Assembly: GCA_030682255.1 (NCBI GenBank)
Contig: JAUXOK010000010.1
Location: forward strand, 62,001-126,000
Length of the DNA: 64,000 nucleotides
Direction: 5' to 3'
Origin: Bacteroidota bacterium
Lineage (GTDB): Bacteria; Bacteroidota; Bacteroidia; NS11-12g; UBA955
A program made the position numbers and the translations under genes. The notes under the pieces are model-generated. The model worked only from the letters and a program-made list of their open reading frames with translations. It was not told the DNA's origin and made no database searches. Below, in pieces: positions 1 to 9,212 of the stretch (positions within the stretch are counted from its first letter, which is position 1; each line of letters opens with the position of its first letter).

Positions 1-422
1 AGTTTGTTCTTACCGAATTGTAAAGTGTTGAAATATGGAATAAGGTCAATACTTGCAAAAATTATAAGCAAAATGGTAATGATAAATTTAACGGGATAAA
101 CTTCAAAATGCTTTCCGAATGCGTCATAAGAAAATAAGGGCTGTAAGTCGGTTATGTTTAACAAAATCCAAGAACCAACAATGGCTGCAATAACTGCTGG
201 AATTCCAAAACGCATCAATACTTCTTTGTTTGCATTTCGACCAACCAAAAACAGTTTGAAAATGTTATTGAAGAAATGAACAACTCCTGTTAAAGCGATT
301 GCTAACTCCACAGGAAAGAAAAGCATAAATACAGGTGTCAAAATGGTACCAAGCCCAAAACCTGAAAAGAATGTAAGAATAGCAACTACAAATGCCACCA
401 ATGATATAACTACAATTTCCAT
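1..422 (-). CDS. TauE/SafE-family permease (partial, C-terminus cut by window edge)
   Basis: This gene is read on the minus strand from an ATG at 420-422 and is still open at base 1, so only about 140 N-terminal residues are visible. My translation begins MEIVVISLVAFVVAILTFFS and continues with glycine-rich hydrophobic helices (GFGLGTILTPVFM, ALTGVVHFFNNIFK), the pattern of the TauE/SafE family of sulfite/organosulfonate exporters or importers. Two to four membrane segments can be seen. The start codon directly abuts the TAA stop of the upstream DoxX gene (423-425), so the two are very probably co-transcribed and translationally coupled. The substrate cannot be read from the sequence; members move sulfite, sulfoacetate or other small anions. 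Confidence 0.8.
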   Translation of the reverse strand, partial: MEIVVISLVAFVVAILTFFSGFGLGTILTPVFMLFFPVELAIALTGVVHFFNNIFKLFLVGRNANKEVLMRFGIPAVIAAIVGSWILLNITDLQPLFSYDAFGKHFEVYPVKFIITILLIIFASIDLIPYFNTLQFGKNK

Positions 423-851
423 TTAACCTTTATTTTTTAGTTTATTGTCCACCGACCAATAGCCACCGCCTTTAATTAGCAGAAAAATACTTCCTAATAG
501 CATTGACCAATCCGTTCTACTTCCGTGCATCATTTCCCAAAAACCTTTTTCCAAATAAACTTCGGATTTTGTGGTTGTAAAAGCTACAAGCATAATGATT
601 ATTAAAGGAATACTTGCCAATCGTGTTAGCAAACCCAATAAAATTAATGCACCGCAAAGTATTTCAAATGTACCTACAAAATTTCCTAAGAATTCAGGAG
701 CAGGCAAACCGACTTTTTCAAATCGTCCTGCCCCACGAAGGGCTGGAAATAAAAACTTTTGGATTCCTTCCGATAAAAATACGGCTCCAACAATCAAACG
801 GATTATGATTGTTGTTTTGGATTGGTCTGTATGAATAATTTTTTTTAGCAT
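423..851 (-). CDS. DoxX family membrane protein
   Basis: This is a 142-residue protein with four hydrophobic segments. The DoxX signature is visible: an N-terminal IIIRLIVGAVFLSEGIQKFLFP helix, then GAGRFEKVGLP, a second helix containing FVGTFEILCGALILLGLLTR, and a C-terminal FWEMMHGSRTDWSMLLGSIFLLI segment. DoxX-type proteins are small inner-membrane proteins, some linked to quinone oxidation or redox stress; the exact role here is unknown. It ends exactly where the TauE/SafE gene begins, so the pair looks like one transcript. Length is normal for the family and the ATG start is unambiguous. Confidence 0.85.
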   Translation of the reverse strand: MLKKIIHTDQSKTTIIIRLIVGAVFLSEGIQKFLFPALRGAGRFEKVGLPAPEFLGNFVGTFEILCGALILLGLLTRLASIPLIIIMLVAFTTTKSEVYLEKGFWEMMHGSRTDWSMLLGSIFLLIKGGGYWSVDNKLKNKG

Positions 852-868
852 CTTATTGATGTCCTTCA

Positions 869-1002
869 GGCATAACGGTTTGCAGATTGGCGATGGTCGG
901 GATTTTCAGCACAAAAGTTAGTTCGGAGAACTGAACTTTCGGCTACCACAAAACTGCCAAGCGGAGACGGAACCCCGCCTATTGCAAATGTGCTGTTATG
1001 CC
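869..1002. repeat. attC-like 134-bp imperfect inverted repeat
   Basis: The element starts with GGCATAAC (869-876) and ends with its exact reverse complement GTTATGCC (995-1002). Moving inwards, the two arms stay partly complementary: TTTGCAGATTGGCG on the left against the complement of CCGCCTATTGCAAA on the right. A smaller internal GTTC...GAAC dyad sits near 920-935. This imperfect long palindrome with a terminal GTTATGC-type core resembles integron attC recombination sites, though the core is not a perfect GTTRRRY. It lies 11 bases beyond the stop codon of the hypothetical gene at 1014-1529. I call it a repeat; integron ancestry is inference. Confidence 0.55.
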
Positions 1003-1013
1003 CAGTTTTTCTT

Positions 1014-1529
1014 TCAGTCGTCATATCTATAAACTCTACTGTTAAACCATTTCCAAATGTATGGTTCGTGTCCAAAGTAATTATATTTTTTGTTAACCAA
1101 TGTCGGCTTAATTTTTTTGAAATTGAAGTAGGCAAATTGCATAATGTCAATTTTAGTACCGTCTTTTAAATAGATAATTATTTGCTTGAAGTCCCAAATT
1201 CTATAAGGAACTTTAGATGTGCTAAAACCTTTAATGTCGTCTTTGTAAATTGTCTTTGTTTTAAGCGTCAATACATTAAACTCTTCAATGGTCTGGTCGG
1301 TGATTAAATAGTTTTTTGTCGTTGTGATAAATGCTTTAAAAAACATTTGAAATATTGCTCCGAAAATTGTCGCCCCGAGTAATATAGTCAAGTATTGTTT
1401 AAGTCCATTTGTCTTTAAGTCACGAAACAAAAGGTAAATAATAAAACAAGTCAAGCCACAAGAAAATATTGAAAAAGCAAGTCGTCCAATAGCAACTAAA
1501 GGGTTAAAATATGTCTTAAAGTCGTTCAT
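1014..1529 (-). CDS. hypothetical membrane protein
   Basis: This 171-residue protein has an ATG start and two hydrophobic helices in its first 65 residues (AFSIFSCGLTCFIIYLLF and YLTILLGATIFGAIFQMFF). A soluble beta-rich domain follows, with alternating strands such as YLITDQTIEEFNVLTLKTKTIY and QIIIYLKDGTKIDI. Two helices followed by a beta domain resembles bacterial PH-domain-like membrane proteins, but I recognise no specific family. The gene is bracketed by the inverted cores GTTATGCCC (995-1003) and GGGCATAAC (1584-1592), as an integron cassette would be. Neither neighbour gives a functional clue. An overlapping frame at 866-1150 is a shadow. Confidence 0.6.
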   Translation of the reverse strand: MNDFKTYFNPLVAIGRLAFSIFSCGLTCFIIYLLFRDLKTNGLKQYLTILLGATIFGAIFQMFFKAFITTTKNYLITDQTIEEFNVLTLKTKTIYKDDIKGFSTSKVPYRIWDFKQIIIYLKDGTKIDIMQFAYFNFKKIKPTLVNKKYNYFGHEPYIWKWFNSRVYRYDD

Positions 1530-1580
1530 TGATTTTTGTCAAAGTCGTTGAGTCGTTGTCGGTTTGCGTGTCGTCCTAAA

Positions 1581-1623
1581 ATTGGGCATAACTTGTATAT
1601 ATGTGCCATAACATGGCACATAT
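1581..1623. repeat. GGGCATAAC core plus perfect 10-bp hairpin
   Basis: ATTGGGCATAAC (1581-1592) mirrors the GTTATGCCCAGT at 995-1006 on the other side of the hypothetical gene. Immediately next to it is a perfect 10-bp stem, ATATGTGCCA (1599-1608) pairing with TGGCACATAT (1614-1623) around a TAACA loop. No T-tract follows on either strand, so a terminator is unlikely. It could be the partner of the attC-like element, but I cannot define the second boundary. Confidence 0.5.
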
Positions 1624-1710
1624 CCCCCCAAAATTGGTTGGCTTTGTGCCATAAATTGCTACATATTCCGTTTTCATTCCACAAATTAAACCCATTCCCC
1701 CCAAATCACC

Positions 1711-1750
1711 AAAAAAAAACCGCCCACTGTGGCGGACGGTTCTTTTTATT
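1711..1750 (-). terminator. rho-independent terminator
   Basis: On the minus strand a GC-rich stem AACCGTCCGCC pairs with GTGGGCGGTT and is followed by a run of nine U residues. It begins about 20 bases after the stop codon of the hypothetical gene at 1770-2129 and should terminate that transcript. An A/T-rich tract on the plus side may make it weakly bidirectional. Confidence 0.8.
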
Positions 1751-1769
1751 ATGCGAAAACACTAGAGAT

Positions 1770-2129
1770 TTATTCCTCAACCCTCACCTCATATTCCGCT
1801 GGCAGAGGACCAACATTTTGCATCAGCAGAAAGTTGGCAGATGGGTCGGGGTTAAAGGTGGACGATTGCCCTCCGCCTACTACCACTAGTGTTACACCTT
1901 GAAACATCAATGGGTCGTTGCTCAGGCACACATGCACAAAGTCTCCGCCCTTGTTTTTTATCCTAAACGCCCTGCTGCTGAGGTATGGAATATTTTCTAC
2001 CGTAATAATAGCACCTGGAGGCAACACACCCTCATAATCTGCCGGAGTGCTAGAGCCAGTGTCGTCTATGGCACGAGAGTTTACATAAGATTCGTAAATC
2101 ATAGGATGGCTAACGCTAAATATTTTCAT
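1770..2129 (-). CDS. hypothetical protein, 119 aa
   Basis: I do not recognise this protein. It has no signal peptide or membrane segment. It reads as a small beta-rich globular protein with a proline/glycine-rich middle (SSTPADYEGVLPPGAIITVE) and an acidic C-terminus (AEYEVRVEE). I chose the ATG at 2127-2129; a GTG one codon upstream (2130-2132) is the alternative. A strong rho-independent terminator follows on the same strand, which supports a real, separately transcribed gene. The overlapping plus-strand frames at 1536-1889 and 1899-2141 lack any such support. Confidence 0.5.
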   Translation of the reverse strand: MKIFSVSHPMIYESYVNSRAIDDTGSSTPADYEGVLPPGAIITVENIPYLSSRAFRIKNKGGDFVHVCLSNDPLMFQGVTLVVVGGGQSSTFNPDPSANFLLMQNVGPLPAEYEVRVEE

Positions 2130-2330
2130 CACCCTGTTTAGTCTATCTTTTGTACCTTTTTTGGTCTCGGTTTAACCGATTTCACCAACGATAAACAAAA
2201 AGAAATCAGGTTGTTGGAGAACAATTTTCTTTGACGATATACATATGTTAGATCAATATGGGCTCCAAATGCGTAGAAATTCAAACATAATTTAATTTAA
2301 AATGTTAATTTGAAAATAAAAAAGACAATA

Positions 2331-3146
2331 ATGACAACTCAGATTGAAAAAATAAAAAAGACAATTGAACCCTTAAGACAAGAGATTATTAATCATAAAG
2401 TTTATTCAGCTATTAAAGACATAGAGGACTTGAAAGTATTTATGCAATTCCACGTATTCGCTGTTTGGGACTTTATGTCTTTATTAAAAACGTTACAAAA
2501 CAACTTGACTTGCACATCTGTTCCTTGGTTTCCCAAAGGAACCGCAGACACAAGATATCTTATAAACGAAATTGTTGTAGGTGAAGAATCGGACATAGAC
2601 CTAAATGGCATAAGGAAAAGTCATTTTGAATTGTATTTAGATGCTATGAAACAATGCGGAGCAGATACTTCTAAAATTGAAGTTTTTACAGAGGTCTTAA
2701 AAAATACTGGCGACTTTGACTCCGCTTATTTATCCTCAGAAATCCCAAAGGAAGCAAAAGATTTTGTTGACTTTACTTTCAAAGTTATTGAGAGTGGTAA
2801 AGATTATCTGCAATCAGCAATTTTTACTTTTGGACGTGAAGACCTAATCCCAGGTATGTTTATATCAATAATAAATGAAATGCACAAGAACTTTCCTGAC
2901 GACATTTCTATTTTTAAATACTATATCGAAAGACATATTGAAGTTGATGGCGACCACCATAGCCATCTTGCAATTCAAATGACCGCCAATCTTTGTAAAG
3001 AAAATGAAGAATATTGGAAAGAAGCTGAAGCATCTGTAATTCAATCATTAAAGCAAAGAATTGAATTGTGGAACGGTGTATACCGACAGTTGACAGAAAG
3101 AACCAATACGGCTAACAGCAGTAATTGTTCCACCAAAGGGGTATAA
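2331..3146 (+). CDS. DUF3050 family protein (heme-oxygenase-like fold)
   Basis: This is a 271-residue protein. The N-terminal region holds the family hallmark: an HxVY motif (HKVYSAI), then DLKVFMQFHVFAVWDFMSLLK, with conserved histidine, tryptophan and aspartate in the first helices. Later EVDGDHHSHLAIQM supplies further histidines. DUF3050 proteins are predicted all-alpha, heme-oxygenase/TENA-like, and probably bind a metal or a small cofactor; no enzyme activity is established to my knowledge. I chose the ATG at 2331. An in-frame TTG at 2310 would add seven residues that merely repeat the KIKKTI motif found inside the protein. It appears monocistronic. Confidence 0.75.
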   Translation: MTTQIEKIKKTIEPLRQEIINHKVYSAIKDIEDLKVFMQFHVFAVWDFMSLLKTLQNNLTCTSVPWFPKGTADTRYLINEIVVGEESDIDLNGIRKSHFELYLDAMKQCGADTSKIEVFTEVLKNTGDFDSAYLSSEIPKEAKDFVDFTFKVIESGKDYLQSAIFTFGREDLIPGMFISIINEMHKNFPDDISIFKYYIERHIEVDGDHHSHLAIQMTANLCKENEEYWKEAEASVIQSLKQRIELWNGVYRQLTERTNTANSSNCSTKGV

Positions 3147-3516
3147 GGTTCACAACTCTTATAAAACCTTCAAATGAGAATTTTTTGAGAAAAAATGACA
3201 TCATTGGAAGCTTTTTATGACACTCAATTTATTGAAATACGAATTTTATCAATTATATTCTTTTCCATAGACTATCACGAATGTAGATGAAATCAAATCC
3301 CCACCATCATATAAATGTCCAAAGGTTGCCTCTATCAATAAAAGTTTCGTAAACTTTGTAATTAATATTTTTTCTTTCAATAGCGATAGCTAGACCCGAG
3401 ACGACCAAGAGTTCTAAACAGAATTTAAAGTTTTCTTTCTGTGTTTTATCGTTTATGATTTTATGAATTTAAAATAAAAACCTATTTTTGGCATCCTTTT
3501 TATAGTTAATTATTCA
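3147..3516. other. intergenic region, 370 bp, no gene recognised
   Basis: I find no ORF longer than about 31 codons with gene-like features, and no strong hairpin with a T-tract. A TAAACTTTG near 3352-3360 resembles the Bacteroidota -7 box with one extra base, but it lies more than 150 bases from the next start codon. The stretch probably carries the promoter and leader of the M16 peptidase gene. Confidence 0.4.
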
Positions 3517-6441
3517 ATGAAAAAAATATTTTTAAGCTTATGCCTGTTATTAATCGTTTCTGTAAATGCTCAGATTAGATATTCTACTTATGGCAAAACC
3601 ACTCATGGTAAATACACCTACACCAAAGTATCCAACGACCCAACGGCTGCTAGATGGTACACCCTATCGAATGGTTTAACCGTAATTTTATCGGTAAATA
3701 AAGAAAAACCAAGGGTGCAAACATTGGTGGCGGTGAAAGCTGGTAGCAAAAACGACCCTGCTGATAATACTGGTTTGGCACATTATCTGGAGCATTTGTT
3801 ATTTAAAGGTACCGATAAATTTGGCACACAAGATTATGCCAAAGAAAAAGTTTACCTCGACCAAATAGACAATCTCTACGAACAATACAACAGCACCAAA
3901 GATGAGGCGAAACGCAAAAATATTTACCGCCAGATAGATAGTATCAGCGGCCTAGCGTCTCAACATAGCATAGCCAATGAATTCGACAAAATGTGTCAAG
4001 GCATAGGTACTCAAGGAACTAACGCTTTTACAAGTGTGGAACAAACGGTTTATGTGAACGATATTCCTTCAAATAGAATTCATCAATGGTTGGAAATAGA
4101 ATCTGAAAGATACAGAAATCCGGTATTCAGATTGTTTCACACAGAATTGGAGGCAGTGTATGAAGAAAAAAATATTTCGTTAGACAACGATGGCAGCAAA
4201 ACTTTTGAAAGTCTTTTTGCAAGCATGTTCCGCAAACACCCTTATGGTACACAAACCACTATTGGCACTGTTGAACATTTAAAAAATCCTTCTTTGGTAA
4301 AAATTAGAAACTATTTTAACACCTATTATGTGCCTAATAATATGGCAATCATCATGGTGGGAGATTTAGATCCTGAAATTACCATTGAGATGATAGACAA
4401 TCATTTCAATTACATGAAACCAAAAGAATTACCTGCTTTTAAATTTGATATAGAATACCCAAGAGGCAGACCAGATAGCATTTCAATTGTTGGTCCTGAT
4501 GCGGCAAATATCATGATGGGCTGGCGTTTTGAAGGCATTAATTCTAAAGATGCAACCATGGTAAGATTAATTGATTTGATATTAAGTAACAGCAAAGCAG
4601 GTTTGATAGATTTAAACTTGGTGAAACAACAAAAAGTGATGTCGGCTGGCTGTAGTCCTGAGTTTATGAAAGATTATTCCGTGCATTTGTTTTATGGCAA
4701 ACCAAAGGAAGGACAAACTTTAGAACAAGTGAAAGATTTGATTTTATCTCAAATAGAAAAAATTAAAAAAGGGGAGTTTGATGAAGAATTGATTAAAGGC
4801 ATTATTGCTAACAACATGGTGGACGAAATTAAAAGTTATGAGAGCTATTCAAGTGTTGCTTATACGCTTCTTGATGCCTTTGTAACCGATAGAAAATGGA
4901 TAGATGTGTTGAATGATAATTATAAAATGAGTCAGATTACCAAAGCTCAGATTATGGAATTTGCGAATGAATATTATACCAATGGATATTCAATCGTTTA
5001 CAAACGCACAGGTGAAAAAGAAAAATCAGAAAAAATTGAAAAACCAAGTATCACCGAAGTGGCTTTAAACAGAGATAAAACTTCGCCATTTGTTAAAGAT
5101 ATTTTAGAAGAGCACGTTGAGTCTATCGAACCACAATTTATAGACTTTGAAAAAAGTTTTGAAAGAGGTAAAATTGGCAACTTAGAGGTTATTTATAAAA
5201 AGAACGAAACCAATCAATTGTTCACGCTTTATTATGTGATTGATATGGGCAGATTTCACAATAAAAAACTACCAATTGCCATGGAATATTTACAATACAT
5301 TGGCACAGACAAACTCAGTGCGGAAGAGTTAAGCAAAAAGTTTTATCAGTTAGCTTGTAATTTTGGCGTATCATCTGGCGACCAAAGAAGTTATGTTTAC
5401 CTTAACGGTCCTCAACAAAACTTTGAAGAGGCTGTCAAATTATTCGAAGATTTATTGTTGAATGCCAAAGCAGACGAGAAAGCCTTGAAAGAATATATCA
5501 AACGCATTCAAAAATCTAGAGAAGATGCCAAACTCAATAAAAGAGCTATTTCTTCGGCATTAAGCACTTATGCTTTGTATGGTAAAAACAATCCGAGAAC
5601 CTACCAATTATCCAATGCTGAATTAAACGCATTGACAGGTGCCGAAATGATTAAGGTCATTAAAACTTTAACCCAATACCAACATCAAATATTTTACTAT
5701 GGTCCAGAGGAAAAAAGTACATTTGAAACCACACTTGCCAAGCATCACCCTCAAACCAAAGTGTTTTTACCAATTCCTGCAGCAGTTAGTTTCAAGCCAT
5801 TGGTAAACACCCAAAAAATGGTTTATTTTACCCATTACGACATGGTGCAAGCAGAAATAAATTGGAGAAGCGGTGGGGGAGTTTTTGATATTTCACAAAT
5901 TCCAACCATCAAAGCCTATAACGAATATTTTGGTGGCGGTATGAGCAGTGTGGTTTTCCAAGAAATTAGAGAAGCTAGGGCTTTGGCATATTCAACTTAT
6001 GCTTACTACAGTCAGTCGATGGAAAAAAACAAACATGATTTGTTGTTAGCTTATGTTGGCACCCAATCCGATAAAATGAAAGAAGCCATCGAAACGATGA
6101 ATCAATTGTTGAATAACATGCCAGAAAACGAAGAGAGTTTTGAACAAGCCAAACAATCTATTTTGAGTGAATTAGAATCTCAAAGAATCAATAAAACAGA
6201 CGTGTTTTTCAGTTATTTAAGTGCATTAGAAATGGGTATAAATTATGATTACAGAAAAATGCTTTATGAAGCCATTCAAAAAATAAGTTTTGCAGACATC
6301 AAAGCCTTTCAAGCTTCTAAAATCAAAAACGTCAATTGGTCATTGGCTATTTTAGGTTCCAAAGAAAAAATCAAAACAGAAGATTTGAAAAAATATGGTG
6401 AGGTAAAAACATTGACTTTAGAAGAAATCTTTGGTTATTAA
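3517..6441 (+). CDS. M16 family zinc metallopeptidase (pitrilysin/insulinase type)
   Basis: This is a 974-residue exported peptidase with an N-terminal signal peptide (MKKIFLSLCLLLIVSVNAQ). The inverted zinc-binding motif HxxEH is present as HYLEH at residues 89-93, preceded by NTGLAHYLEHLLFKGT as usual for M16. The more distal acidic cluster LEAVYEEKNISLDN supplies the third ligand. A second M16-like half follows (about 560-974), with the GGGMSSVVFQEIREARALAYS segment characteristic of the inactive C-domain. Such proteins form clam-shell chambers that degrade peptides in the periplasm or at the cell surface. The M1 aminopeptidase starts 63 bases downstream on the same strand, so the two likely serve peptide catabolism together. 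Confidence 0.93.
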   Translation: MKKIFLSLCLLLIVSVNAQIRYSTYGKTTHGKYTYTKVSNDPTAARWYTLSNGLTVILSVNKEKPRVQTLVAVKAGSKNDPADNTGLAHYLEHLLFKGTDKFGTQDYAKEKVYLDQIDNLYEQYNSTKDEAKRKNIYRQIDSISGLASQHSIANEFDKMCQGIGTQGTNAFTSVEQTVYVNDIPSNRIHQWLEIESERYRNPVFRLFHTELEAVYEEKNISLDNDGSKTFESLFASMFRKHPYGTQTTIGTVEHLKNPSLVKIRNYFNTYYVPNNMAIIMVGDLDPEITIEMIDNHFNYMKPKELPAFKFDIEYPRGRPDSISIVGPDAANIMMGWRFEGINSKDATMVRLIDLILSNSKAGLIDLNLVKQQKVMSAGCSPEFMKDYSVHLFYGKPKEGQTLEQVKDLILSQIEKIKKGEFDEELIKGIIANNMVDEIKSYESYSSVAYTLLDAFVTDRKWIDVLNDNYKMSQITKAQIMEFANEYYTNGYSIVYKRTGEKEKSEKIEKPSITEVALNRDKTSPFVKDILEEHVESIEPQFIDFEKSFERGKIGNLEVIYKKNETNQLFTLYYVIDMGRFHNKKLPIAMEYLQYIGTDKLSAEELSKKFYQLACNFGVSSGDQRSYVYLNGPQQNFEEAVKLFEDLLLNAKADEKALKEYIKRIQKSREDAKLNKRAISSALSTYALYGKNNPRTYQLSNAELNALTGAEMIKVIKTLTQYQHQIFYYGPEEKSTFETTLAKHHPQTKVFLPIPAAVSFKPLVNTQKMVYFTHYDMVQAEINWRSGGGVFDISQIPTIKAYNEYFGGGMSSVVFQEIREARALAYSTYAYYSQSMEKNKHDLLLAYVGTQSDKMKEAIETMNQLLNNMPENEESFEQAKQSILSELESQRINKTDVFFSYLSALEMGINYDYRKMLYEAIQKISFADIKAFQASKIKNVNWSLAILGSKEKIKTEDLKKYGEVKTLTLEEIFGY

Positions 6442-6504
6442 AATCTCAAATTTTATTTCAACTTAATCTATTAAATTCGCCCTTTTAAAAATTCAAATAT
6501 TTCA

Positions 6505-8955
6505 ATGATCAAATCATTTTTATTAACTGTTGCATGTTTTGCATTGCAAGCTACAACTTTGTTTTCGCAACAAGAAGTTCCACATATTCATTTTCTAGCC
6601 GACCCTGAAGCAGCTGAACGCAATCACAGTGTAGACATCACCCACATGAAAGTGGAAGTAAGTTTTGAGCCACAACTAGGTAAAGTGAATGGCAAAGTAA
6701 CCCATCAATTCACTACCCTGCAAAACAAGATTGATACATTATTTTTTAATGCACCAGGTATTGAGATTTTAACTGCTACTTTAGACAATGAGAATCTTGC
6801 ATTTTATTCAAACAATGAGGGTGTAGTGGTTAAGTTTTCTAAATCATTGAATTGGGACGAAAAACACAACATTGTTTTTATCTATACTGCCAAACCAAAA
6901 AGAGGCATTTATTTCATCGGTTGGAATCAAGCAGAAAACACAGGAACACCTGATATCAATTACATACGCAAACAAATTTGGACACAAGGTCAGGGCATTG
7001 ATAACCGTCATTGGATACCGATGTATGACGATATGGGAGATAAATTCATAACAGAAACTCATACCACTATGGCTAATCCTTACAAGGTTTTATCCAATGG
7101 TAAAAAAGTAAGTGTAAAAGACAATGGGAACGGCACATCTACTTGGCATTATGCCATGGAAAAACCACATGCAGGTTATTTATTGATGTTGGCTATTGGC
7201 AATTATGAAGTAAAAGAAACCACAACAAAAAGAGGCACACCAGTTCAATTTTGGTACTATCCAGAGTTTAAAGAACGCGTGTATTACACCAGCCTTCACA
7301 CAGAAAAAATGATTGAACACTTAGAAGATGAAACAGGCATTCCTTATGCTTGGGGTTCATACTCACAAGTGATGGTTCAAAACTTTTTATATGGTGCCAT
7401 GGAAAATACCTCTGCGACTATTTTTGGTGATTTTTTCACCACAGATGCGCGTGGATTTAAAGACAGAAACTACATGGGCGTTAACCACCATGAATTAACC
7501 CATCAATGGTTTGGTGATTTAATTACAGCAAGAGGTGGTAGCGATGTATGGCTTCAAGAGAGTTTTGCTACGTTTTATCCTAAATTGTTTTTCAAAGAAT
7601 TAGAAGGCGATGACGCCTATCAATGGGCTGTTAGAGGTGAACACAATTCAGCTTTAGAACAAAGTAAAAAAGACAATTACCCTGTGCGTCACACCAAAGG
7701 TGGAACTACACGTTTATATCCAAAAGGCAGCGCTGTTTTAAGCATGTTGAGACATCAATTGGGTGATGAAAACTTTAAACGTTTTATACAGCATTATTTA
7801 ACCGTTCATGGATTTAAAAATGTGGAAGCTTGGGATTTTCAAAAAGCCGTTAAAGATAAATTAGGTATGAATTACGATTGGTTTTTCGACCAATGGATAC
7901 ACAGAGGAGGTGAGCCACATTTCAACGTGAGTTATAATGCCAACAAGAAGAATCTTACGTTTGTTATTGAACAAACCCATGCCACAGATGGTCATGTAAC
8001 TTATTTTAAAACACCAGTAGATATTGCCATCTATTTCAAAAATGGCCAAGTAAAAAGAGAAACCATTTGGGTAGCTGATCTTGCAACTCAAAATATTGTG
8101 ATTCCAATCAACACCGAAGAGATAATTGATTTTGTTTTGTTTGATGAAAAAAGCAATGTGATGAAAAAAATGGTTTTTGAAAAATACAATGACGAGCTAT
8201 TTGCCCAAGCTGCAAAAGCGAAATACATGATAGACAGATACGATGCTATTTTGGCTATGAGTAAAATTCCTTTGAAAGACAAACAAGCTTTTTTACAAGC
8301 CAGATTTGCTGCCGAAAAACACCATGCCATCCGAGCAGAAATTGCCAAACAATTGGCCAATCAAAAAACTTTGACTAAATGGTATGTTAACATTGTAAAA
8401 GATTCAAAAGCAGATGTGAAAAATGCCTTTATCAAAGCCGACACCACCATCAAAGACCACGAGAATATTTTTGCCATGTTATTAAAAGACAGTGCTTATT
8501 CTGTAGTTGAAAATGCTTTAACAAAATTGATGACGAGCAAAGAAGTGAGCGATAAAAACAAATTGGGTTATTTGAAAACCGTTGCTACAGTTTCAGGTCA
8601 AAATAACAATGTGCGAGTGAAATATTTAGAATATCAAATCACCTTGAATGCAGCCAATAAAACAAGAGAGTTATTTGAAACTGACTTAATCAATCTGATT
8701 AGTGCTAACTACGAATTCCGTACCCGAGTAGCTGCAGGAGCCGCATTGAATCGCTTAAACATTTGTAACCAAACGGTGGTGAATCATTTAATAGATGCCG
8801 TATTAACTTACAATTCTAGATTAGCAGTACCTTGTGCAGGTTATTTAAAAGAGATGAGCAAGAAACCCGAAAACCTTGAGTTAATTAAAAAATCTATCGA
8901 TGCTTTAAACGATGATCAAAAGGTGATTATTAAGCAATATGGTTTGATGTTGTAA
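6505..8955 (+). CDS. M1 family aminopeptidase
   Basis: This 816-residue protein has a signal peptide ending near residue 21 (ATTLFSQQ). The substrate-recognition motif GAMEN is at 297-301 and the zinc motif HELTH at 329-333. The third ligand glutamate, E352, sits in WLQESFATF, giving the canonical HExxH-x18-E spacing. The C-terminal third is helical and fits the ERAP/M1 C-terminal solenoid. It should release N-terminal residues from peptides outside the cytoplasm. It follows the M16 peptidase closely, with no terminator between them, so a two-gene operon is likely. All catalytic residues I can check are intact. Confidence 0.94.
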   Translation: MIKSFLLTVACFALQATTLFSQQEVPHIHFLADPEAAERNHSVDITHMKVEVSFEPQLGKVNGKVTHQFTTLQNKIDTLFFNAPGIEILTATLDNENLAFYSNNEGVVVKFSKSLNWDEKHNIVFIYTAKPKRGIYFIGWNQAENTGTPDINYIRKQIWTQGQGIDNRHWIPMYDDMGDKFITETHTTMANPYKVLSNGKKVSVKDNGNGTSTWHYAMEKPHAGYLLMLAIGNYEVKETTTKRGTPVQFWYYPEFKERVYYTSLHTEKMIEHLEDETGIPYAWGSYSQVMVQNFLYGAMENTSATIFGDFFTTDARGFKDRNYMGVNHHELTHQWFGDLITARGGSDVWLQESFATFYPKLFFKELEGDDAYQWAVRGEHNSALEQSKKDNYPVRHTKGGTTRLYPKGSAVLSMLRHQLGDENFKRFIQHYLTVHGFKNVEAWDFQKAVKDKLGMNYDWFFDQWIHRGGEPHFNVSYNANKKNLTFVIEQTHATDGHVTYFKTPVDIAIYFKNGQVKRETIWVADLATQNIVIPINTEEIIDFVLFDEKSNVMKKMVFEKYNDELFAQAAKAKYMIDRYDAILAMSKIPLKDKQAFLQARFAAEKHHAIRAEIAKQLANQKTLTKWYVNIVKDSKADVKNAFIKADTTIKDHENIFAMLLKDSAYSVVENALTKLMTSKEVSDKNKLGYLKTVATVSGQNNNVRVKYLEYQITLNAANKTRELFETDLINLISANYEFRTRVAAGAALNRLNICNQTVVNHLIDAVLTYNSRLAVPCAGYLKEMSKKPENLELIKKSIDALNDDQKVIIKQYGLML

Positions 8956-9050
8956 TGAAGTGAATGAAATGTATCATTCATGAAAATGAGAAATAAATCA
9001 TCAACTTATACCATTTATAAATAAAAAACAGTCCACAAACTTTTTTGGTA

Positions 9051-9125
9051 AATGCCGACATAACAAATAAATAGTTCATATATGCGAAGCATAAAATGGA
9101 CTATATTATTTGTATATTCGGTATT
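9051..9125. repeat. 75-bp imperfect palindrome
   Basis: AATGCCGACATAACAAATAA (9051-9070) is matched 16 of 20 by the reverse complement of 9106-9125. The middle continues with ATAGTTCAT against ATGGACTAT and closes in a perfect TATGC-GAA-GCATA hairpin (9081-9093). There is no T-tract, so a standard terminator is unlikely. It lies in the 257-bp gap between the M1 peptidase and the convergent Vps62-like gene, a typical home for dispersed intergenic palindromes. A separate 7-bp hairpin is at 8961-8980. Confidence 0.55.
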
Positions 9126-9212
9126 AATCTCCTGTAAATCAAAATCCTTTATAAATATTATTCTAGTAATATTGAAAAAACAACTGCCATCTATATACTA
9201 AAAGAATACTAA

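Noticed and set aside
571-834. Plus-strand ORFs opposite DoxX
   Set aside because: Shadows of a well-recognised gene.
866-1150. Minus-strand ORF of 94 codons
   Set aside because: It overlaps the hypothetical gene in another frame, and its C-terminal half is a translation of the attC-like repeat.
1536-1889. Plus-strand ORF of 117 codons
   Set aside because: It crosses a terminator and a hairpin and overlaps the better-supported minus-strand gene; the composition is not protein-like.
3194-3289. Short plus-strand ORF of about 31 codons after the DUF3050 gene
   Set aside because: No signal, homology or ribosome-binding evidence; the length is expected by chance.
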